DNA of 64,000 nucleotides from Falsiroseomonas algicola (GTDB taxonomy: Bacteria; Pseudomonadota; Alphaproteobacteria; Acetobacterales; Acetobacteraceae), in NCBI RefSeq assembly GCF_011040385.1, contig NZ_JAAIKB010000013.1, positions 91,143 through 155,142 on the forward strand. The letters run 5' to 3'. Made by a program: the position numbers and the translations under genes. This document shows, in pieces, positions 19,035 to 27,502 of the stretch (positions within the stretch are counted from its first letter, which is position 1; each line of letters begins with the position of its first letter). The notes below the pieces were generated by a model. It saw only the letters and a list, made by a program, of their open reading frames with translations, ran no database searches and had not been told where the DNA came from.

Positions 19035-20240
19035 TCAGCGCTCCACCAGCGCGATGCGCGCGTTGTACCAGTTCATGAACAGGCTGATCGACAGGCTGAT
19101 CGTCAGGTAGACCAGCATGATGATGGCGATGCCCTCGATCGCCTGGCCGGTCTGGTTCAGCGTCGTGTTCGCGATGCTGACGATGTCCTGGTAGCCGATC
19201 GCGACCGCGAGCGAGCTGTTCTTCGTCAGGTTCAGGTACTGGGACGTCATCGGCGGCACGATCACGCGCAGCGCCTGCGGCAGCACGATGCGCTTCAGGA
19301 TCTCGCCACGGCGCAGGCCGAGCGCTTCCGCCGCCTCCCACTGCCCCTGGTTCACCGCCAGGATGCCGGCGCGGACGATCTCCGCGATGAAGCCGGCGGT
19401 GTAGGTCACGAGCCCCAGCAGCAGGGCGAAGTATTCGGGGCTGACGGTCAGGCCGCCGCGGAAGTTGAAGCCGCGCAGCGCGGGGATGTCCGGCGTGAAG
19501 GGCGCGCCATGCGCCACCCACACCACCAGCGGCAGGCCCAGGATCAGCGCCAGGCCCGCCGGCCAGATCTTGCGCGGCTGGCCATCGGCATACTGCTTCT
19601 TTCGCATGGCGCGGGCATAGGCCCAGGTGGCCCCGATGCCCGCCACCATGGCGACCAGCGCCCAGCTATGCGCGGGCAGCCATTCGATCCAGGGCAGCTT
19701 CATGCCGCGATTGGACAGGAAGACGCCCTCCACCGGGTTCAGCGCCTGGCGCGGGCCGGGCAGGCCCTGGAGGATGGTGTACCAGAACAGCAGCTGCAGC
19801 AGCAGCGGCAGGTCGCGGATCACCTCGACATAGAAGCCGGCCAGCTTGGAGACGAGCCAGTTCTTCGACAGCCGGGCGATGCCGACCAGCGTGCCGAGGA
19901 TGGTCGCCAGGATCACGCCCACCACCGCCACCTTCAGCGTGTTCAGCACGCCGACGGTGAGCGCACGGAGGTAGCTGTGCGTCGGGTCGTATTCGATCAG
20001 CGATTCGCCGATCGGCAGCCCCGCCTCCCGGCTCAGGAAGCCGAAGCCGGTCGCGATCCGGCGGACTTCCAGGTTGTGGACAGTGTTGGACCAGAGCCAC
20101 CAGACGATGGCGCCGACGATGCCGACGACGAGGATCTGCCAGACGATGGCACGCAGCCGCTCATCCGACCAGGACAGGCGGATCGGGCGGCGCGGCGGGC
20201 CGGCGGAAGCCAGGCGCGGATCGGCGGTGGATGAAGACAT
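19035..20240 (-). CDS. aapQ: General L-amino acid ABC transporter permease AapQ
   Basis: 401 residues, the usual AapQ length. It has an N-terminal helix near residues 35-52, then a transport domain with VEVIRDLPLLLQLLFWY and the EAA loop WEAAEALGLRRGEILKRIVLP near residue 310. A long insert between helices (about residues 150-235) is typical of this subunit. The last nine residues (NARIALVER) are the segment copied twice downstream. It is preceded by a 180-bp gap with a strong hairpin after aapJ. Confidence 0.93.
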   Translation of the reverse strand: MSSSTADPRLASAGPPRRPIRLSWSDERLRAIVWQILVVGIVGAIVWWLWSNTVHNLEVRRIATGFGFLSREAGLPIGESLIEYDPTHSYLRALTVGVLNTLKVAVVGVILATILGTLVGIARLSKNWLVSKLAGFYVEVIRDLPLLLQLLFWYTILQGLPGPRQALNPVEGVFLSNRGMKLPWIEWLPAHSWALVAMVAGIGATWAYARAMRKKQYADGQPRKIWPAGLALILGLPLVVWVAHGAPFTPDIPALRGFNFRGGLTVSPEYFALLLGLVTYTAGFIAEIVRAGILAVNQGQWEAAEALGLRRGEILKRIVLPQALRVIVPPMTSQYLNLTKNSSLAVAIGYQDIVSIANTTLNQTGQAIEGIAIIMLVYLTISLSISLFMNWYNARIALVER

Positions 20241-20373
20241 GAGGCTTCCCTGGTGGATTGGCCCGGCGGGGTTGGCCCCGCTTCAGGCAGGCAGGCACGG
20301 CACGCGAATGATCGATATTCAGCAAGTTATGACGGAGCCAAGCAAGATGCGGGCCGTCCGCCGGCTGGCCGCC

Positions 20374-20416
20374 ACGGAAAGGGCGCCGGCGGAATCCCGC
20401 CGGCGCCCCGTTCCGT
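20374..20416. terminator. Very strong hairpin between aapJ and aapQ
   Basis: GGGCGCCGGCGG-AATC-CCGCCGGCGCCC is a perfect 12-bp stem with a 4-nt loop, extended by an outer ACGGAA/TTCCGT stem. It begins five nt after the aapJ stop. Such structures commonly allow more receptor than permease by partial termination or by protecting the 5' mRNA. Confidence 0.65.
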
Positions 20417-20420
20417 CACC

Positions 20421-21476
20421 TCACCGGAAGGGGGGCGAGTACTGCAGGCCGCCATTGGTCCACAGCGCGTTCGGGCCGCGCTGCAGGCCGATCGGCGTCA
20501 GGTTGCGCTCGAACACCTCGCCATAGTTGCCGACATGGCGGATCACGTTGACCAGCCAGGCATTGTCCACCGTCAGCATCCGGCCGAGGTCACCCGTGCG
20601 GCCCAGCATGCGCTGCACCTCCGGCCGCTGGTCGGACGTCGCGGCCTGCGCCACGTTGGCCGCCGTGATGCCCAATTCCTCGGCACCGATCAGGCCGAAG
20701 TGGATCCAGCGCACCAGATCCGCCATGCGCTGGTCGCCATGGCGCACGGCCGGGCCCAGCGGCTCCTTGCTGATCACGTCCGGCAGGATCACGTGTTCCT
20801 GCGGCCGCGGCTGGGCCGAACGGGTGGAGGCGAGGCCGGACACGTCCGTGGTGTAGGCGTCGCAGCGGCCGGAGACATAGGCGCCGACCACGTCGTTCAG
20901 CTGCTCGATCACCACCGGGGTGAACTGGATGCGGTTGGCGCGCGCCCAATCCGTCAGGTTCTGCTCCGTGGTCGTGCCGGGCTGCACGCAGATGGTCGCG
21001 CCGTTCAGGTCCCGCGCCGTCCGCACGCCGGCCGCGGCCTTCACCATGAAGCCCTGGCCGTCATAGAAGTTGATGCCGGTGAAGTCGAAGCCCAGCGAGG
21101 TGTCGCGCGACAGCGTCCAGGTCGTGTTGCGGGACAGCATGTCCACTTCGCCGGACTGCAGCGCCGTGAAGCGGTTCTGCGCCGTCGTCGGCACGTAGCG
21201 GACCTTGGTCGGGTCGTTCCACAGCGCGGCGGCCACCGCGCGGCAGTAGTCGACGTCGAAGCCGCGCCAGACGCCCTGGCTGTCCGGCTGGGCGAAGCCC
21301 GCCAGGCCGGTGTTCACGCCGCAGATCAGCGTTCCGCGGGCGCGGATCGCGTCCAGCGTCGCCGCGCCGCCGCCAGCCGGCGCGGCGGGCTGCTGCGCCG
21401 CCAGCGGGGCTGCCATCAGCGTGGCCAGCGCAGCGCCGCCCAGGGCGCGCGTCACAGATAGGCGAAGCGCCTTCAT
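20421..21476 (-). CDS. aapJ: General L-amino acid ABC transporter substrate-binding protein AapJ
   Basis: 351 residues from ATG 21476, with GGGAGATGACGGT just upstream; the longer frame is unsupported. A signal peptide ends near APLAAQ (residue about 28). TLICGVNTGLAGFA, WRGFDVDYCRAVAAAL and RWIHFGLIGAEELGI are AapJ hallmarks. It is the periplasmic receptor for many L-amino acids and the first gene of aapJQMP, with its promoter in the gap facing the ornithine cyclodeaminase-like gene. Confidence 0.93.
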   Translation of the reverse strand: MKALRLSVTRALGGAALATLMAAPLAAQQPAAPAGGGAATLDAIRARGTLICGVNTGLAGFAQPDSQGVWRGFDVDYCRAVAAALWNDPTKVRYVPTTAQNRFTALQSGEVDMLSRNTTWTLSRDTSLGFDFTGINFYDGQGFMVKAAAGVRTARDLNGATICVQPGTTTEQNLTDWARANRIQFTPVVIEQLNDVVGAYVSGRCDAYTTDVSGLASTRSAQPRPQEHVILPDVISKEPLGPAVRHGDQRMADLVRWIHFGLIGAEELGITAANVAQAATSDQRPEVQRMLGRTGDLGRMLTVDNAWLVNVIRHVGNYGEVFERNLTPIGLQRGPNALWTNGGLQYSPPFR

Positions 21477-21795
21477 ACCGTCATCTCCCTCATGCCCCGG
21501 TCCATGTCGGCCCGGGCTGTTTGAACCTCGGCGGTGTTCGACCACCACGGTGCCGCAACGCCTGATCGCCGGTCCGTCCGTGCCGCCGGCCGCCCCTGTT
21601 TCCGGGATGCTGCGCCAGCCGCCGTTCCGGATCAACGCGCATCTCGCCGCGTGCCCCCCACCCACGCCCCTACGCATGCCGCAAGCCCCTGTCAAACAGC
21701 GCGATCGGCCGCCACCCCCCGGCCCGGGAGGTCAGGGCTTGGCGGCCCCGGCGCGGGGTGCGACAGCAGGGCTGTCCGGTAGAAGGGCTTCCTCC
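21477..21795. other. Divergent promoter region, aapJ and ornithine cyclodeaminase-like gene
   Basis: 319 bp without a gene. It must hold the aap operon promoter (minus strand) and that of the plus-strand gene. I see no convincing sigma-70 box, long palindrome or riboswitch fold. The region is slightly less GC-rich around 21520-21545. Confidence 0.4.
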
Positions 21796-22758
21796 ATGCA
21801 CATCGTCTCCGCGGAACAGCTTCGCGCCGCCCTGCCCTGGGGCGCGCTGGAAGGGGCGCTGGAGGCGATGTTCCGCCAGGGCTGCACCGCCCCGCTCCGC
21901 CACCGCCACCCCCTGCCGCAGGGCGATGGCCAGCCGGAGGGCATGCTCCTGCTGATGCCCGCCTGGACCGCCTCTGCCCCGCTTGGGCCCGCCTCGGCTG
22001 ATGGCTTCACGGGGGTCAAGATCGTCCATGTCCTGCCCGGCAATGGCGCGCGCGGCCTGCCGGCCGTGCAGGCGGTCTACCTGCTGTCGGATGGCGCCAC
22101 CGGCCAGCCGCTGGCGATGCTGGATGGCGGCGAGTTGACGGATCGCCGCACCGCCGCCGCCAGCACGCTGGCCGGCCGCTACCTCGCCCGGCCCGACAGC
22201 CGCCGCCTGCTGGTGCTGGGCGCCGGCCGCGTCGCCACCACGCTCGCCGAAGCCTGGTGCGACCGCTTCCCGATCGAGGAGGTGGCCATCTGGGCCCGCA
22301 AGCCCGATCAGGCGGCCACCCTGGCGCGTCGCCTGGCCGATCACGGCCTGCCCGCCCGCGCCGCGACCAGCCCGGACCCGGCGGGCTTCGACATCGTCTC
22401 CTGCGCCACCCTCTCCGAGGCCCCGCTGGTCCGCGGCGCCGATGTCTCGCCCGGCACGCATGTGGACTTGGTCGGCGCCTTCCGGCCCACGATGCGGGAG
22501 AGCGACGGCGCCCTGCTGGCCCGCGCGACGGTCGTGGCGGACACACGCGCCGGCGTGCTGGCGGAAGCGGGCGACGTGGTGCAGGCGATCGCGGAGGGCG
22601 CGATCACGGAGGCCGCGGTCGTCGCCGACCTCGCCGCGCTGACGCGCGGCGGCCATCCCGGCCGCACCCGCGCCGAGGAGATCACGCTGTTCAAGTCGGT
22701 GGGGTGGGCCGGGGAGGACCTGGCCGCAGCCATCCTCGCCTATGGCGCGGCGCAATAG
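21796..22758 (+). CDS. Ornithine cyclodeaminase / mu-crystallin family protein
   Basis: 320 residues from ATG 21796. The fold is seen in FTGVKIVHVLPGN (the conserved Lys), LAMLDGGELTDRRTAAASTLAGRYL, the NAD(P)-binding LLVLGAGRVATTLAEAW (about residues 137-153) and HVDLVGAF. Members are NAD-dependent ornithine cyclodeaminases, alanine or lysine dehydrogenases, or ketimine reductases; the sequence does not separate these. Its position opposite the general amino acid importer fits amino acid catabolism. Confidence 0.88.
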   Translation: MHIVSAEQLRAALPWGALEGALEAMFRQGCTAPLRHRHPLPQGDGQPEGMLLLMPAWTASAPLGPASADGFTGVKIVHVLPGNGARGLPAVQAVYLLSDGATGQPLAMLDGGELTDRRTAAASTLAGRYLARPDSRRLLVLGAGRVATTLAEAWCDRFPIEEVAIWARKPDQAATLARRLADHGLPARAATSPDPAGFDIVSCATLSEAPLVRGADVSPGTHVDLVGAFRPTMRESDGALLARATVVADTRAGVLAEAGDVVQAIAEGAITEAAVVADLAALTRGGHPGRTRAEEITLFKSVGWAGEDLAAAILAYGAAQ

Positions 22759-22778
22759 GAGAGACCGGACAAAAGAAA

Positions 22779-22836
22779 GGGGGAGGCGCTGCCTCCCCCC
22801 TGCCCCCACCGCCAGGGGCGTGACGCCCCTGGACCG
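22779..22836 (+). repeat. Two-hairpin intergenic repeat, copy B
   Basis: Hairpin 1 (GGGGGAGGC/GCCTCCCCC), linker ending CCCCCACCGCCA, hairpin 2 (CCAGGGGCG/CGCCCCTGG), then ACC. It lies between convergent genes. Confidence 0.85.
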
Positions 22837-22839
22837 TCC

Positions 22840-23103
22840 TCAGCCGCGGATCGCGGGGTCGCGGCGGACGACCATGCGATAGACGACCAGGATGATGATG
22901 GCGCCGACGACCGCGCCGATCAGGCCGGCACCCTCGCCTGCGCGGTACCAGCCGATCGCCTGGCCCAGCCACGTCGCCACCAGCGCGCCGACGATGCCGA
23001 GCAGGATGGTGACGATGATGCCGCCAGGGTCACGGCCCGGCATGATGAACTTGGCGATCGCACCCGCGATCAGCCCGATGATGATGGTCCAGATGAAACC
23101 CAC
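22840..23103 (-). CDS. GlsB/YeaQ/YmgE family membrane protein
   Basis: 87 residues with three hydrophobic helices and the glycine-rich signature of the transglycosylase-associated family: IGLIAGAIAKFIMPGRDPGG near the N-terminus, ILLGIVGALVATWLG in the middle and GAVVGAIIILVVYR at the end. Members are small inner-membrane proteins often induced by general stress; their biochemical role is unknown. The gene is read alone, convergent with the cyclodeaminase-like gene. Confidence 0.9.
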   Translation of the reverse strand: MGFIWTIIIGLIAGAIAKFIMPGRDPGGIIVTILLGIVGALVATWLGQAIGWYRAGEGAGLIGAVVGAIIILVVYRMVVRRDPAIRG

Positions 23104-23172
23104 GGCGGCGCTCCTGCCTCTGCCGCGCAGTAAATCGCGGCACGGGCCGGGGTTCCCCCACTGCCGGCCTAT

Positions 23173-24453
23173 TCAGTTCAGCGCCTGGTAGGCCAGCGCC
23201 CGCAGCTGGAACCGGAAGGGCAGGCGGGCCGTGGGGCTCTGCATCATCAGCACCACGAACATCTCCTCCTTCGGATCGACCCAGAAATAGGTGCCATGGG
23301 CCCCGCCCCAATAGGCATCGCCGGGGCTGCCCGGCAGCGGGTTGTGGCCGACCGTGTTGCGCACGGCGAAGCCGAGCCCGAAGCCCTGGCCCATCTCCGG
23401 CGTCGGCGCCAGCGGGCCGAAGCGGCCCTCGACCACCTCCCGCGTCCGCGTGCCCGGCGGCAGATGGTCCGCCATCATCAACTCGATCGTCGTGCGGCTG
23501 ACCAGCCGCGTGCCGTCCAGCTCCCCCTTGTTCAGCAGGAACTGGGAGAAGCGCGCATAGTCCTGCGCGGTGGAGACCATGCCGCCCGCACCGGAATACC
23601 AGCCCGGCCGCTGCAGCGGGTTGGGCATCGAAGGCCGCTGCCCCGTCGCCGGATCCGCCTGCGGCTGCGCCAGCCGCTCCGCCGAAGCCTCCGGCGCCAC
23701 GAAGCCGGTATCCACCATGCCGAGCGGCCCGGTGATCCGGCTGCGCACGAAGGTATCCAGGTCCTGGCCGCTCACGACCTCCACGAGGCGCCCCAGGATG
23801 TCGGTGGACCAGGAATACTCCCAGGTCGTGCCGGGCTGGTGCATCAGCGGCAGCGCGGCGATGCGCCGGCTCATCTCCTCCATGGAAATGCTGCGGTCCC
23901 GCGCGCCGGAAGCGCGATAGGCCGCCAGCACCGGATGGTCGCCGGGCGAGGAATCCGCGAGCCCCGAGGTATGCCGCAGCAGGTCCTGGATGGTGATGGC
24001 GCGGCGCGCCGGCACCAGATTCATCTGCCCGTCGCGCACCTCCGCCACGCGCGGCGTCTCCCGCCATTCCGGCAGGTAGGTGCCGATGGGATAGGCGATG
24101 GAAAGCCGCCCTTCCTCCGCCAGCATCATCACCGCCAGCGACACGATCGGCTTGGTCATGGAGGCGATGCGGAAGATGCTGTCGGGGCGCATCGGCGCCT
24201 GCGCCTCCCGGTCCCGGAACCCGGCCGTCACCTCCTGCGCGATGCGGCCCTTGCGGCCGATGACGATGACGGCGCCAGGGATGAAGCCGCGCCGCACCTC
24301 CCCTTCCAGCCATTCGCCGAGGCGGGAGAGGCGTTCGCCGGAGAACCCCACCTCCTCCGCCCGCGTGGCGCGGGGCAGTTCGGCGGCGGTCACGGGCACG
24401 GCAAGGCCGGCCATCAGCCCGGCCGTGACGGCCAGGCGAAGCATGGGGCGCAT
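23173..24453 (-). CDS. Exported serine hydrolase, class C beta-lactamase fold
   Basis: 426 residues from ATG 24453, with GGAGGAAA nine nt upstream. A signal peptide covers about residues 1-24. The catalytic SxxK is S98-M-T-K101 in RIASMTKPIVS. The second motif is YSW in WEYSWSTDILGRLVE, with Trp where penicillin-binding enzymes have Asn. The third motif is HGT in GGAHGTYFW. It is therefore a penicillin-binding-protein-like esterase or peptidase rather than a true beta-lactamase. A periplasmic location is expected. The substrate is unknown. Confidence 0.85.
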   Translation of the reverse strand: MRPMLRLAVTAGLMAGLAVPVTAAELPRATRAEEVGFSGERLSRLGEWLEGEVRRGFIPGAVIVIGRKGRIAQEVTAGFRDREAQAPMRPDSIFRIASMTKPIVSLAVMMLAEEGRLSIAYPIGTYLPEWRETPRVAEVRDGQMNLVPARRAITIQDLLRHTSGLADSSPGDHPVLAAYRASGARDRSISMEEMSRRIAALPLMHQPGTTWEYSWSTDILGRLVEVVSGQDLDTFVRSRITGPLGMVDTGFVAPEASAERLAQPQADPATGQRPSMPNPLQRPGWYSGAGGMVSTAQDYARFSQFLLNKGELDGTRLVSRTTIELMMADHLPPGTRTREVVEGRFGPLAPTPEMGQGFGLGFAVRNTVGHNPLPGSPGDAYWGGAHGTYFWVDPKEEMFVVLMMQSPTARLPFRFQLRALAYQALN

Positions 24454-24523
24454 GACATTTCCTCCAACGGCCCGCCTGTGGCGGCGGGTCCGGGGGAAGC
24501 CTCCGCCCGCCGGGCCGGAACGG

Positions 24524-25738
24524 TCAAGCGCGCCGGAAGGCGGGGGCGCGGGGATGCCGCGGCTGGGCGTAGAGCGTCGCGTCTTCCGTCCCCTCCGGCC
24601 AGCCGCCGGCGGGCAGGCCGACATTCCGCACGCTCGGGTGCAGCGCGACGAAGTCCTCGTCGATGTCGATGCCGAGGCCCGGCGCCTCCGGCACCATCAG
24701 GTGGCCGTCGCGCAGTTCCGGCGTGGCGGTGACGCAGCGCGCGCGGCCTTCCCAGTCCGGGTCCATCTTCTCCAGGATCAGCGCATTGGGGATGGCGGCC
24801 AGCACATGCAGCGCCGCGTATTCCGCGACGGGGCCGAGCGAGCCCGCATGCGGCGCCACCGTCGCGAAACGGCTCTCGGCATGGATCGCGATCTTGCGCA
24901 GCCCCGTGATGCCGCCGCAGCGCCCCGCATCGGGCTGCACCACATCCACCAGCCCCTCATGCAGCAGCGGCGCGATGCCCTGGAAGCCGGCATGGCGTTC
25001 GCCGGAAGCCAACGGCACGTCGGTGGAGCCGCGCAGCCGCCGGTAGCCCTCCCAATCCTCCGGCGCCAAAGGCTCCTCGACGAAGAGGGGCGAGAGCGGC
25101 GCCAGCGCGTGGCAGATGCCGATCGCGTCCGGCGCCGTCAGCCAGGGCGGGCCATGGGCATCGATCATGATGTCCACGTCATCGCCAACGGCATCGCGGA
25201 TGGCGCTCGCCTTCGCCACCGGGTTCTTCACGCCCCCGGTCTTCAACGCCCGGAATCCCTTGGCGACGGCGGCGCGCGCCTGGTCGGGCGTGCTGGCATG
25301 GGCATAGGCGCGGATGCGGTCCCGCAGCCTGCCGCCCAGCAGCTGCCATACCGGCACGCCCAGCGCCTTCCCCTTGATGTCCCACAGCGCCATGTCGATG
25401 GCGCCGATCGCGCCCTGCCCGACCACGCCCGACATCCCATGCCCCATAATCGCGACATTCATGCGCTGGGTCATGAGTTCGATGGCGAAGGCATCCTGCC
25501 CGATGACGACGGATGACAGGTCGCGCACTGCCGCCTCCACGACACGGGGCCAGCCGCTGCCCTCCCCGATGCCGGTGATGCCGTCCTCCGTCTCCACCTT
25601 CACGAACAGCCAGTTGCGCGTGCCCGTGGTGATGGAGTTGCGCACATCCGCCGCCCAGCCGGAAACACCGAGCGGCCCCGCCTGCATCAGGAAGGTGCGG
25701 ATGCCCGTGATGCGCGGACCTTTGGTGGAAGGCGTCAT
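24524..25738 (-). CDS. Mandelate racemase / muconate lactonizing enzyme family protein
   Basis: 404 residues from ATG 25738, whose start overlaps the upstream Bug gene stop. It has enolase-superfamily layout: a capping domain (residues about 1-150) and a barrel with metal ligands in DIMIDAHG (Asp), VEEPLAPED (Glu) and ASGERHAGF (Glu), QPDAGRCGG (Asp), and a base His in APHAGS. These acid-sugar dehydratases and racemases act on carboxylate sugars. Placement in an operon with two carboxylate receptors and an RraA-type aldolase suggests breakdown of a sugar acid or aromatic-derived acid. Confidence 0.88.
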   Translation of the reverse strand: MTPSTKGPRITGIRTFLMQAGPLGVSGWAADVRNSITTGTRNWLFVKVETEDGITGIGEGSGWPRVVEAAVRDLSSVVIGQDAFAIELMTQRMNVAIMGHGMSGVVGQGAIGAIDMALWDIKGKALGVPVWQLLGGRLRDRIRAYAHASTPDQARAAVAKGFRALKTGGVKNPVAKASAIRDAVGDDVDIMIDAHGPPWLTAPDAIGICHALAPLSPLFVEEPLAPEDWEGYRRLRGSTDVPLASGERHAGFQGIAPLLHEGLVDVVQPDAGRCGGITGLRKIAIHAESRFATVAPHAGSLGPVAEYAALHVLAAIPNALILEKMDPDWEGRARCVTATPELRDGHLMVPEAPGLGIDIDEDFVALHPSVRNVGLPAGGWPEGTEDATLYAQPRHPRAPAFRRA

Positions 25739-26724
25739 TGTGCGGTGATCCCTGCTGCGCGGATGACGCGCGTCCAGCGTTCCGTCTCCGCGGCGACGAA
25801 GCTGGCGAAATCGGCGGGGCTGGCGCTCGCGCGCGGCTCGATGCCGGCGCGGGCGAGCCCTTCGGTCAGGGCGGGCGTGCGCATGGCAGCCGTCACCGCC
25901 TCGAACCACCGCGCCTTCACGGCGGGCGGCCAGCCCGCGCGCATCATCACCCCGTGCCAGGAACTGATGAAGACCTCCGGCCCGAAGCCGGCCTCGGTGA
26001 TGGCGGGCACGGACGGCGCGGCGGGGATGCGCGCTTCCTGCATGACGGCAAGGCCCTTGATGCGGCCGCCCGTGATGTTGCCGGGGATCGCCGCCTCCGC
26101 GACGGTGAAGGAACAGTCGACCTCTCCCTGCAACAACGCCTGCATGGAAGGCGCGCCGCCGCGGAAGGGAACATGGGTGAAGCGGAAGCCCGCCTGGCGG
26201 GAGAAGAGCTCTGCCGCCAGATGCGACGACGTGCCGATGCCGCCGGAGGCGAAGTTCAGCTCCCCCGGCCGCGCCCGCCCCGCCGCCACCACCTCCTGCA
26301 CGCTGGCCAGGCCGCCCTTGAGGCTGGCCAGGAAATAGACCGGCACATGGCCGGTCTGGGTCAGCATCTCGATATCCCGCGCCGGATCGTAGCCCAGCGG
26401 CATGAGGGCGGGGTTGGCGGCCAGGTGGATGGCGGCGAAGCCGATGGCGTGGCCATCCGCCGGCATCCGGGCCAGCGCCTGGGTGGCCAGGTTGCCGGAG
26501 GCGCCCGTGCGGTTCTCCACCACCACGTTCTGGCCGAGCAGCGGCGCCAGCTCCCGCGCCAGAAGCCGCGCCACGTAGTCGATGACGCCGCCGGCGGGAA
26601 AGCCCACCAGGAAGGTGATGGCGCGGTCCGGCGACCAGCGCGCGGGCTGGCCCCGGGCCGGCAAGGGGAGGGCCGGCAGGGCCAGCGCGGCCACGGCCAG
26701 CGCGCGGCGCCTGGTGACGATCAT
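25735..26724 (-). CDS. Tripartite tricarboxylate transporter receptor (Bug family), second of the operon
   Basis: 329 residues from ATG 26724. The signal peptide starts MIVTRRRALAV with an arginine run, and cleavage falls near ARG-QPA. The TctC/Bug fold is clear: WSPDRAITFLVGFPAGGVIDYVAR, VVVENRTGASGNLATQAL, ASGGIGTSSHLAAELF, and HVPFRGGAPSMQALLQGEVD. It is a periplasmic carboxylate-binding protein. No TctA or TctB membrane genes are nearby, as is common for Bug proteins. It lies 22 bp after rraA-like and overlaps the enolase-family gene. Confidence 0.92.
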   Translation of the reverse strand: MIVTRRRALAVAALALPALPLPARGQPARWSPDRAITFLVGFPAGGVIDYVARLLARELAPLLGQNVVVENRTGASGNLATQALARMPADGHAIGFAAIHLAANPALMPLGYDPARDIEMLTQTGHVPVYFLASLKGGLASVQEVVAAGRARPGELNFASGGIGTSSHLAAELFSRQAGFRFTHVPFRGGAPSMQALLQGEVDCSFTVAEAAIPGNITGGRIKGLAVMQEARIPAAPSVPAITEAGFGPEVFISSWHGVMMRAGWPPAVKARWFEAVTAAMRTPALTEGLARAGIEPRASASPADFASFVAAETERWTRVIRAAGITAQ

Positions 26725-26746
26725 GCCTTCCTCCCTTCGCCAGCCA

Positions 26747-27502
26747 TCAGAAATACCCGCCCTTGGCGCTGATCTCGGCGACGCTGTCGCCCTGCTCGAT
26801 CCAGCCGAAGATGTCGCACTCGATGCCGAGGATCTCCTCCGCCCGCCGCAGCACCGGGATCGCCAGCGCGCGCGGCACGACGATGACGCCGTCCATGTCG
26901 CCGGCGACGATGTCGCCGGGATGGATGAAGACGCCGCCGATGCGCAGCGGCACCTGGAAGTGGGACAGCATCGCCCGGCCGAGCGCCGCATTCGGATGCC
27001 GGAAGCGGCAGAACAGCGGGAAGTCGGCGTCCATGATCTGGCGGATGTCGCGCGCCCCGCCATCGATGGCGGCACCCCGCACGCCGCGCGCCTTGGCCGC
27101 CGCCGTCATCACGCCGCCCCAGGCGGTGCTGTCCTCCGCGCCCGAACAGTCCCAGACCACGAAATGGCCGGCGCCCATCGCCTCCAGCATCGCGCTGCGC
27201 AGCGTCATCTCCCCGGTCACCAGCGTGTGCGGCTGGCTCTTCACCGTGAAGGCGAAGCCGGCGGCGCAGCGCGTCTCCGCGCGCAGCGGCTGGATGCGGT
27301 GGGGCAGCGCCTGGTCCATCAGCCGGTGCTCCCGCAGCACGTCGCTGATGGCGCCGCTGTAGAGCGCCTCGTAGCGGCGGAGCACCTCGTCATCCGGCAG
27401 GGGCAGCGGCGCGGGAACACGGCCCTCGCGATCCTCCACCAGCCAGTCCAGCTTCATCGCGCCGACCTCGGCCTTGAGACGCGCGGCGGGATCGCCGCTC
27501 AT
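26747..27502 (-). CDS. RraA-like protein (4-hydroxy-4-methyl-2-oxoglutarate aldolase family)
   Basis: 251 residues. It is RraA-fold: SGAISDVLREH near residue 48, GGVMTAAAKARGVRGAAIDGGARDI with the substrate Arg-Asp pair (ARD) near residue 153, and GDIVAGDMDGVIVVP near residue 198. Family members are class II aldolases cleaving 4-carboxy-4-hydroxy-2-oxo acids to pyruvate or oxaloacetate, or RNase E regulators. The catabolic operon makes the aldolase role more likely. Its start overlaps the upstream Bug gene by 4 bp. Confidence 0.87.
   Translation of the reverse strand: MSGDPAARLKAEVGAMKLDWLVEDREGRVPAPLPLPDDEVLRRYEALYSGAISDVLREHRLMDQALPHRIQPLRAETRCAAGFAFTVKSQPHTLVTGEMTLRSAMLEAMGAGHFVVWDCSGAEDSTAWGGVMTAAAKARGVRGAAIDGGARDIRQIMDADFPLFCRFRHPNAALGRAMLSHFQVPLRIGGVFIHPGDIVAGDMDGVIVVPRALAIPVLRRAEEILGIECDIFGWIEQGDSVAEISAKGGYF

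Larger units (their letters stand above)
18839..19036. repeat. 98-bp tandem duplication between aapQ and aapM
   Basis: Two 98-bp units (18841-18938 and 18939-19036) differ at about two positions. A third partial copy of about 29 bp runs from 19037 into the real 3' end of aapQ. Each unit contains the last codons of aapQ (ending RIALVER-stop on the minus strand) plus about 60 bp of spacer, including the stem TGCGCC/GGCGCA. This is a duplication of a gene tail and its spacer, not a CRISPR. Confidence 0.95.

Noticed and set aside
18839..19065. CRISPR-like array
   Set aside because: There are only two full 98-bp head-to-tail units with no unique spacers and no cas genes, and they contain coding sequence of aapQ. 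It is a tandem duplication.
23104..23160. EcfG-type promoter for the GlsB/YeaQ-like gene
   Set aside because: GGAAC is present on the minus strand (23156-23152), but at 16-17 bp spacing the -10 reads GATT rather than CGTT, so the match is too weak.
23173..24453. Antibiotic-resistance beta-lactamase
   Set aside because: The SxxK serine is present, but the second motif is YSW and the third HGT rather than YxN and KTG. Such proteins are usually esterases or peptidases.
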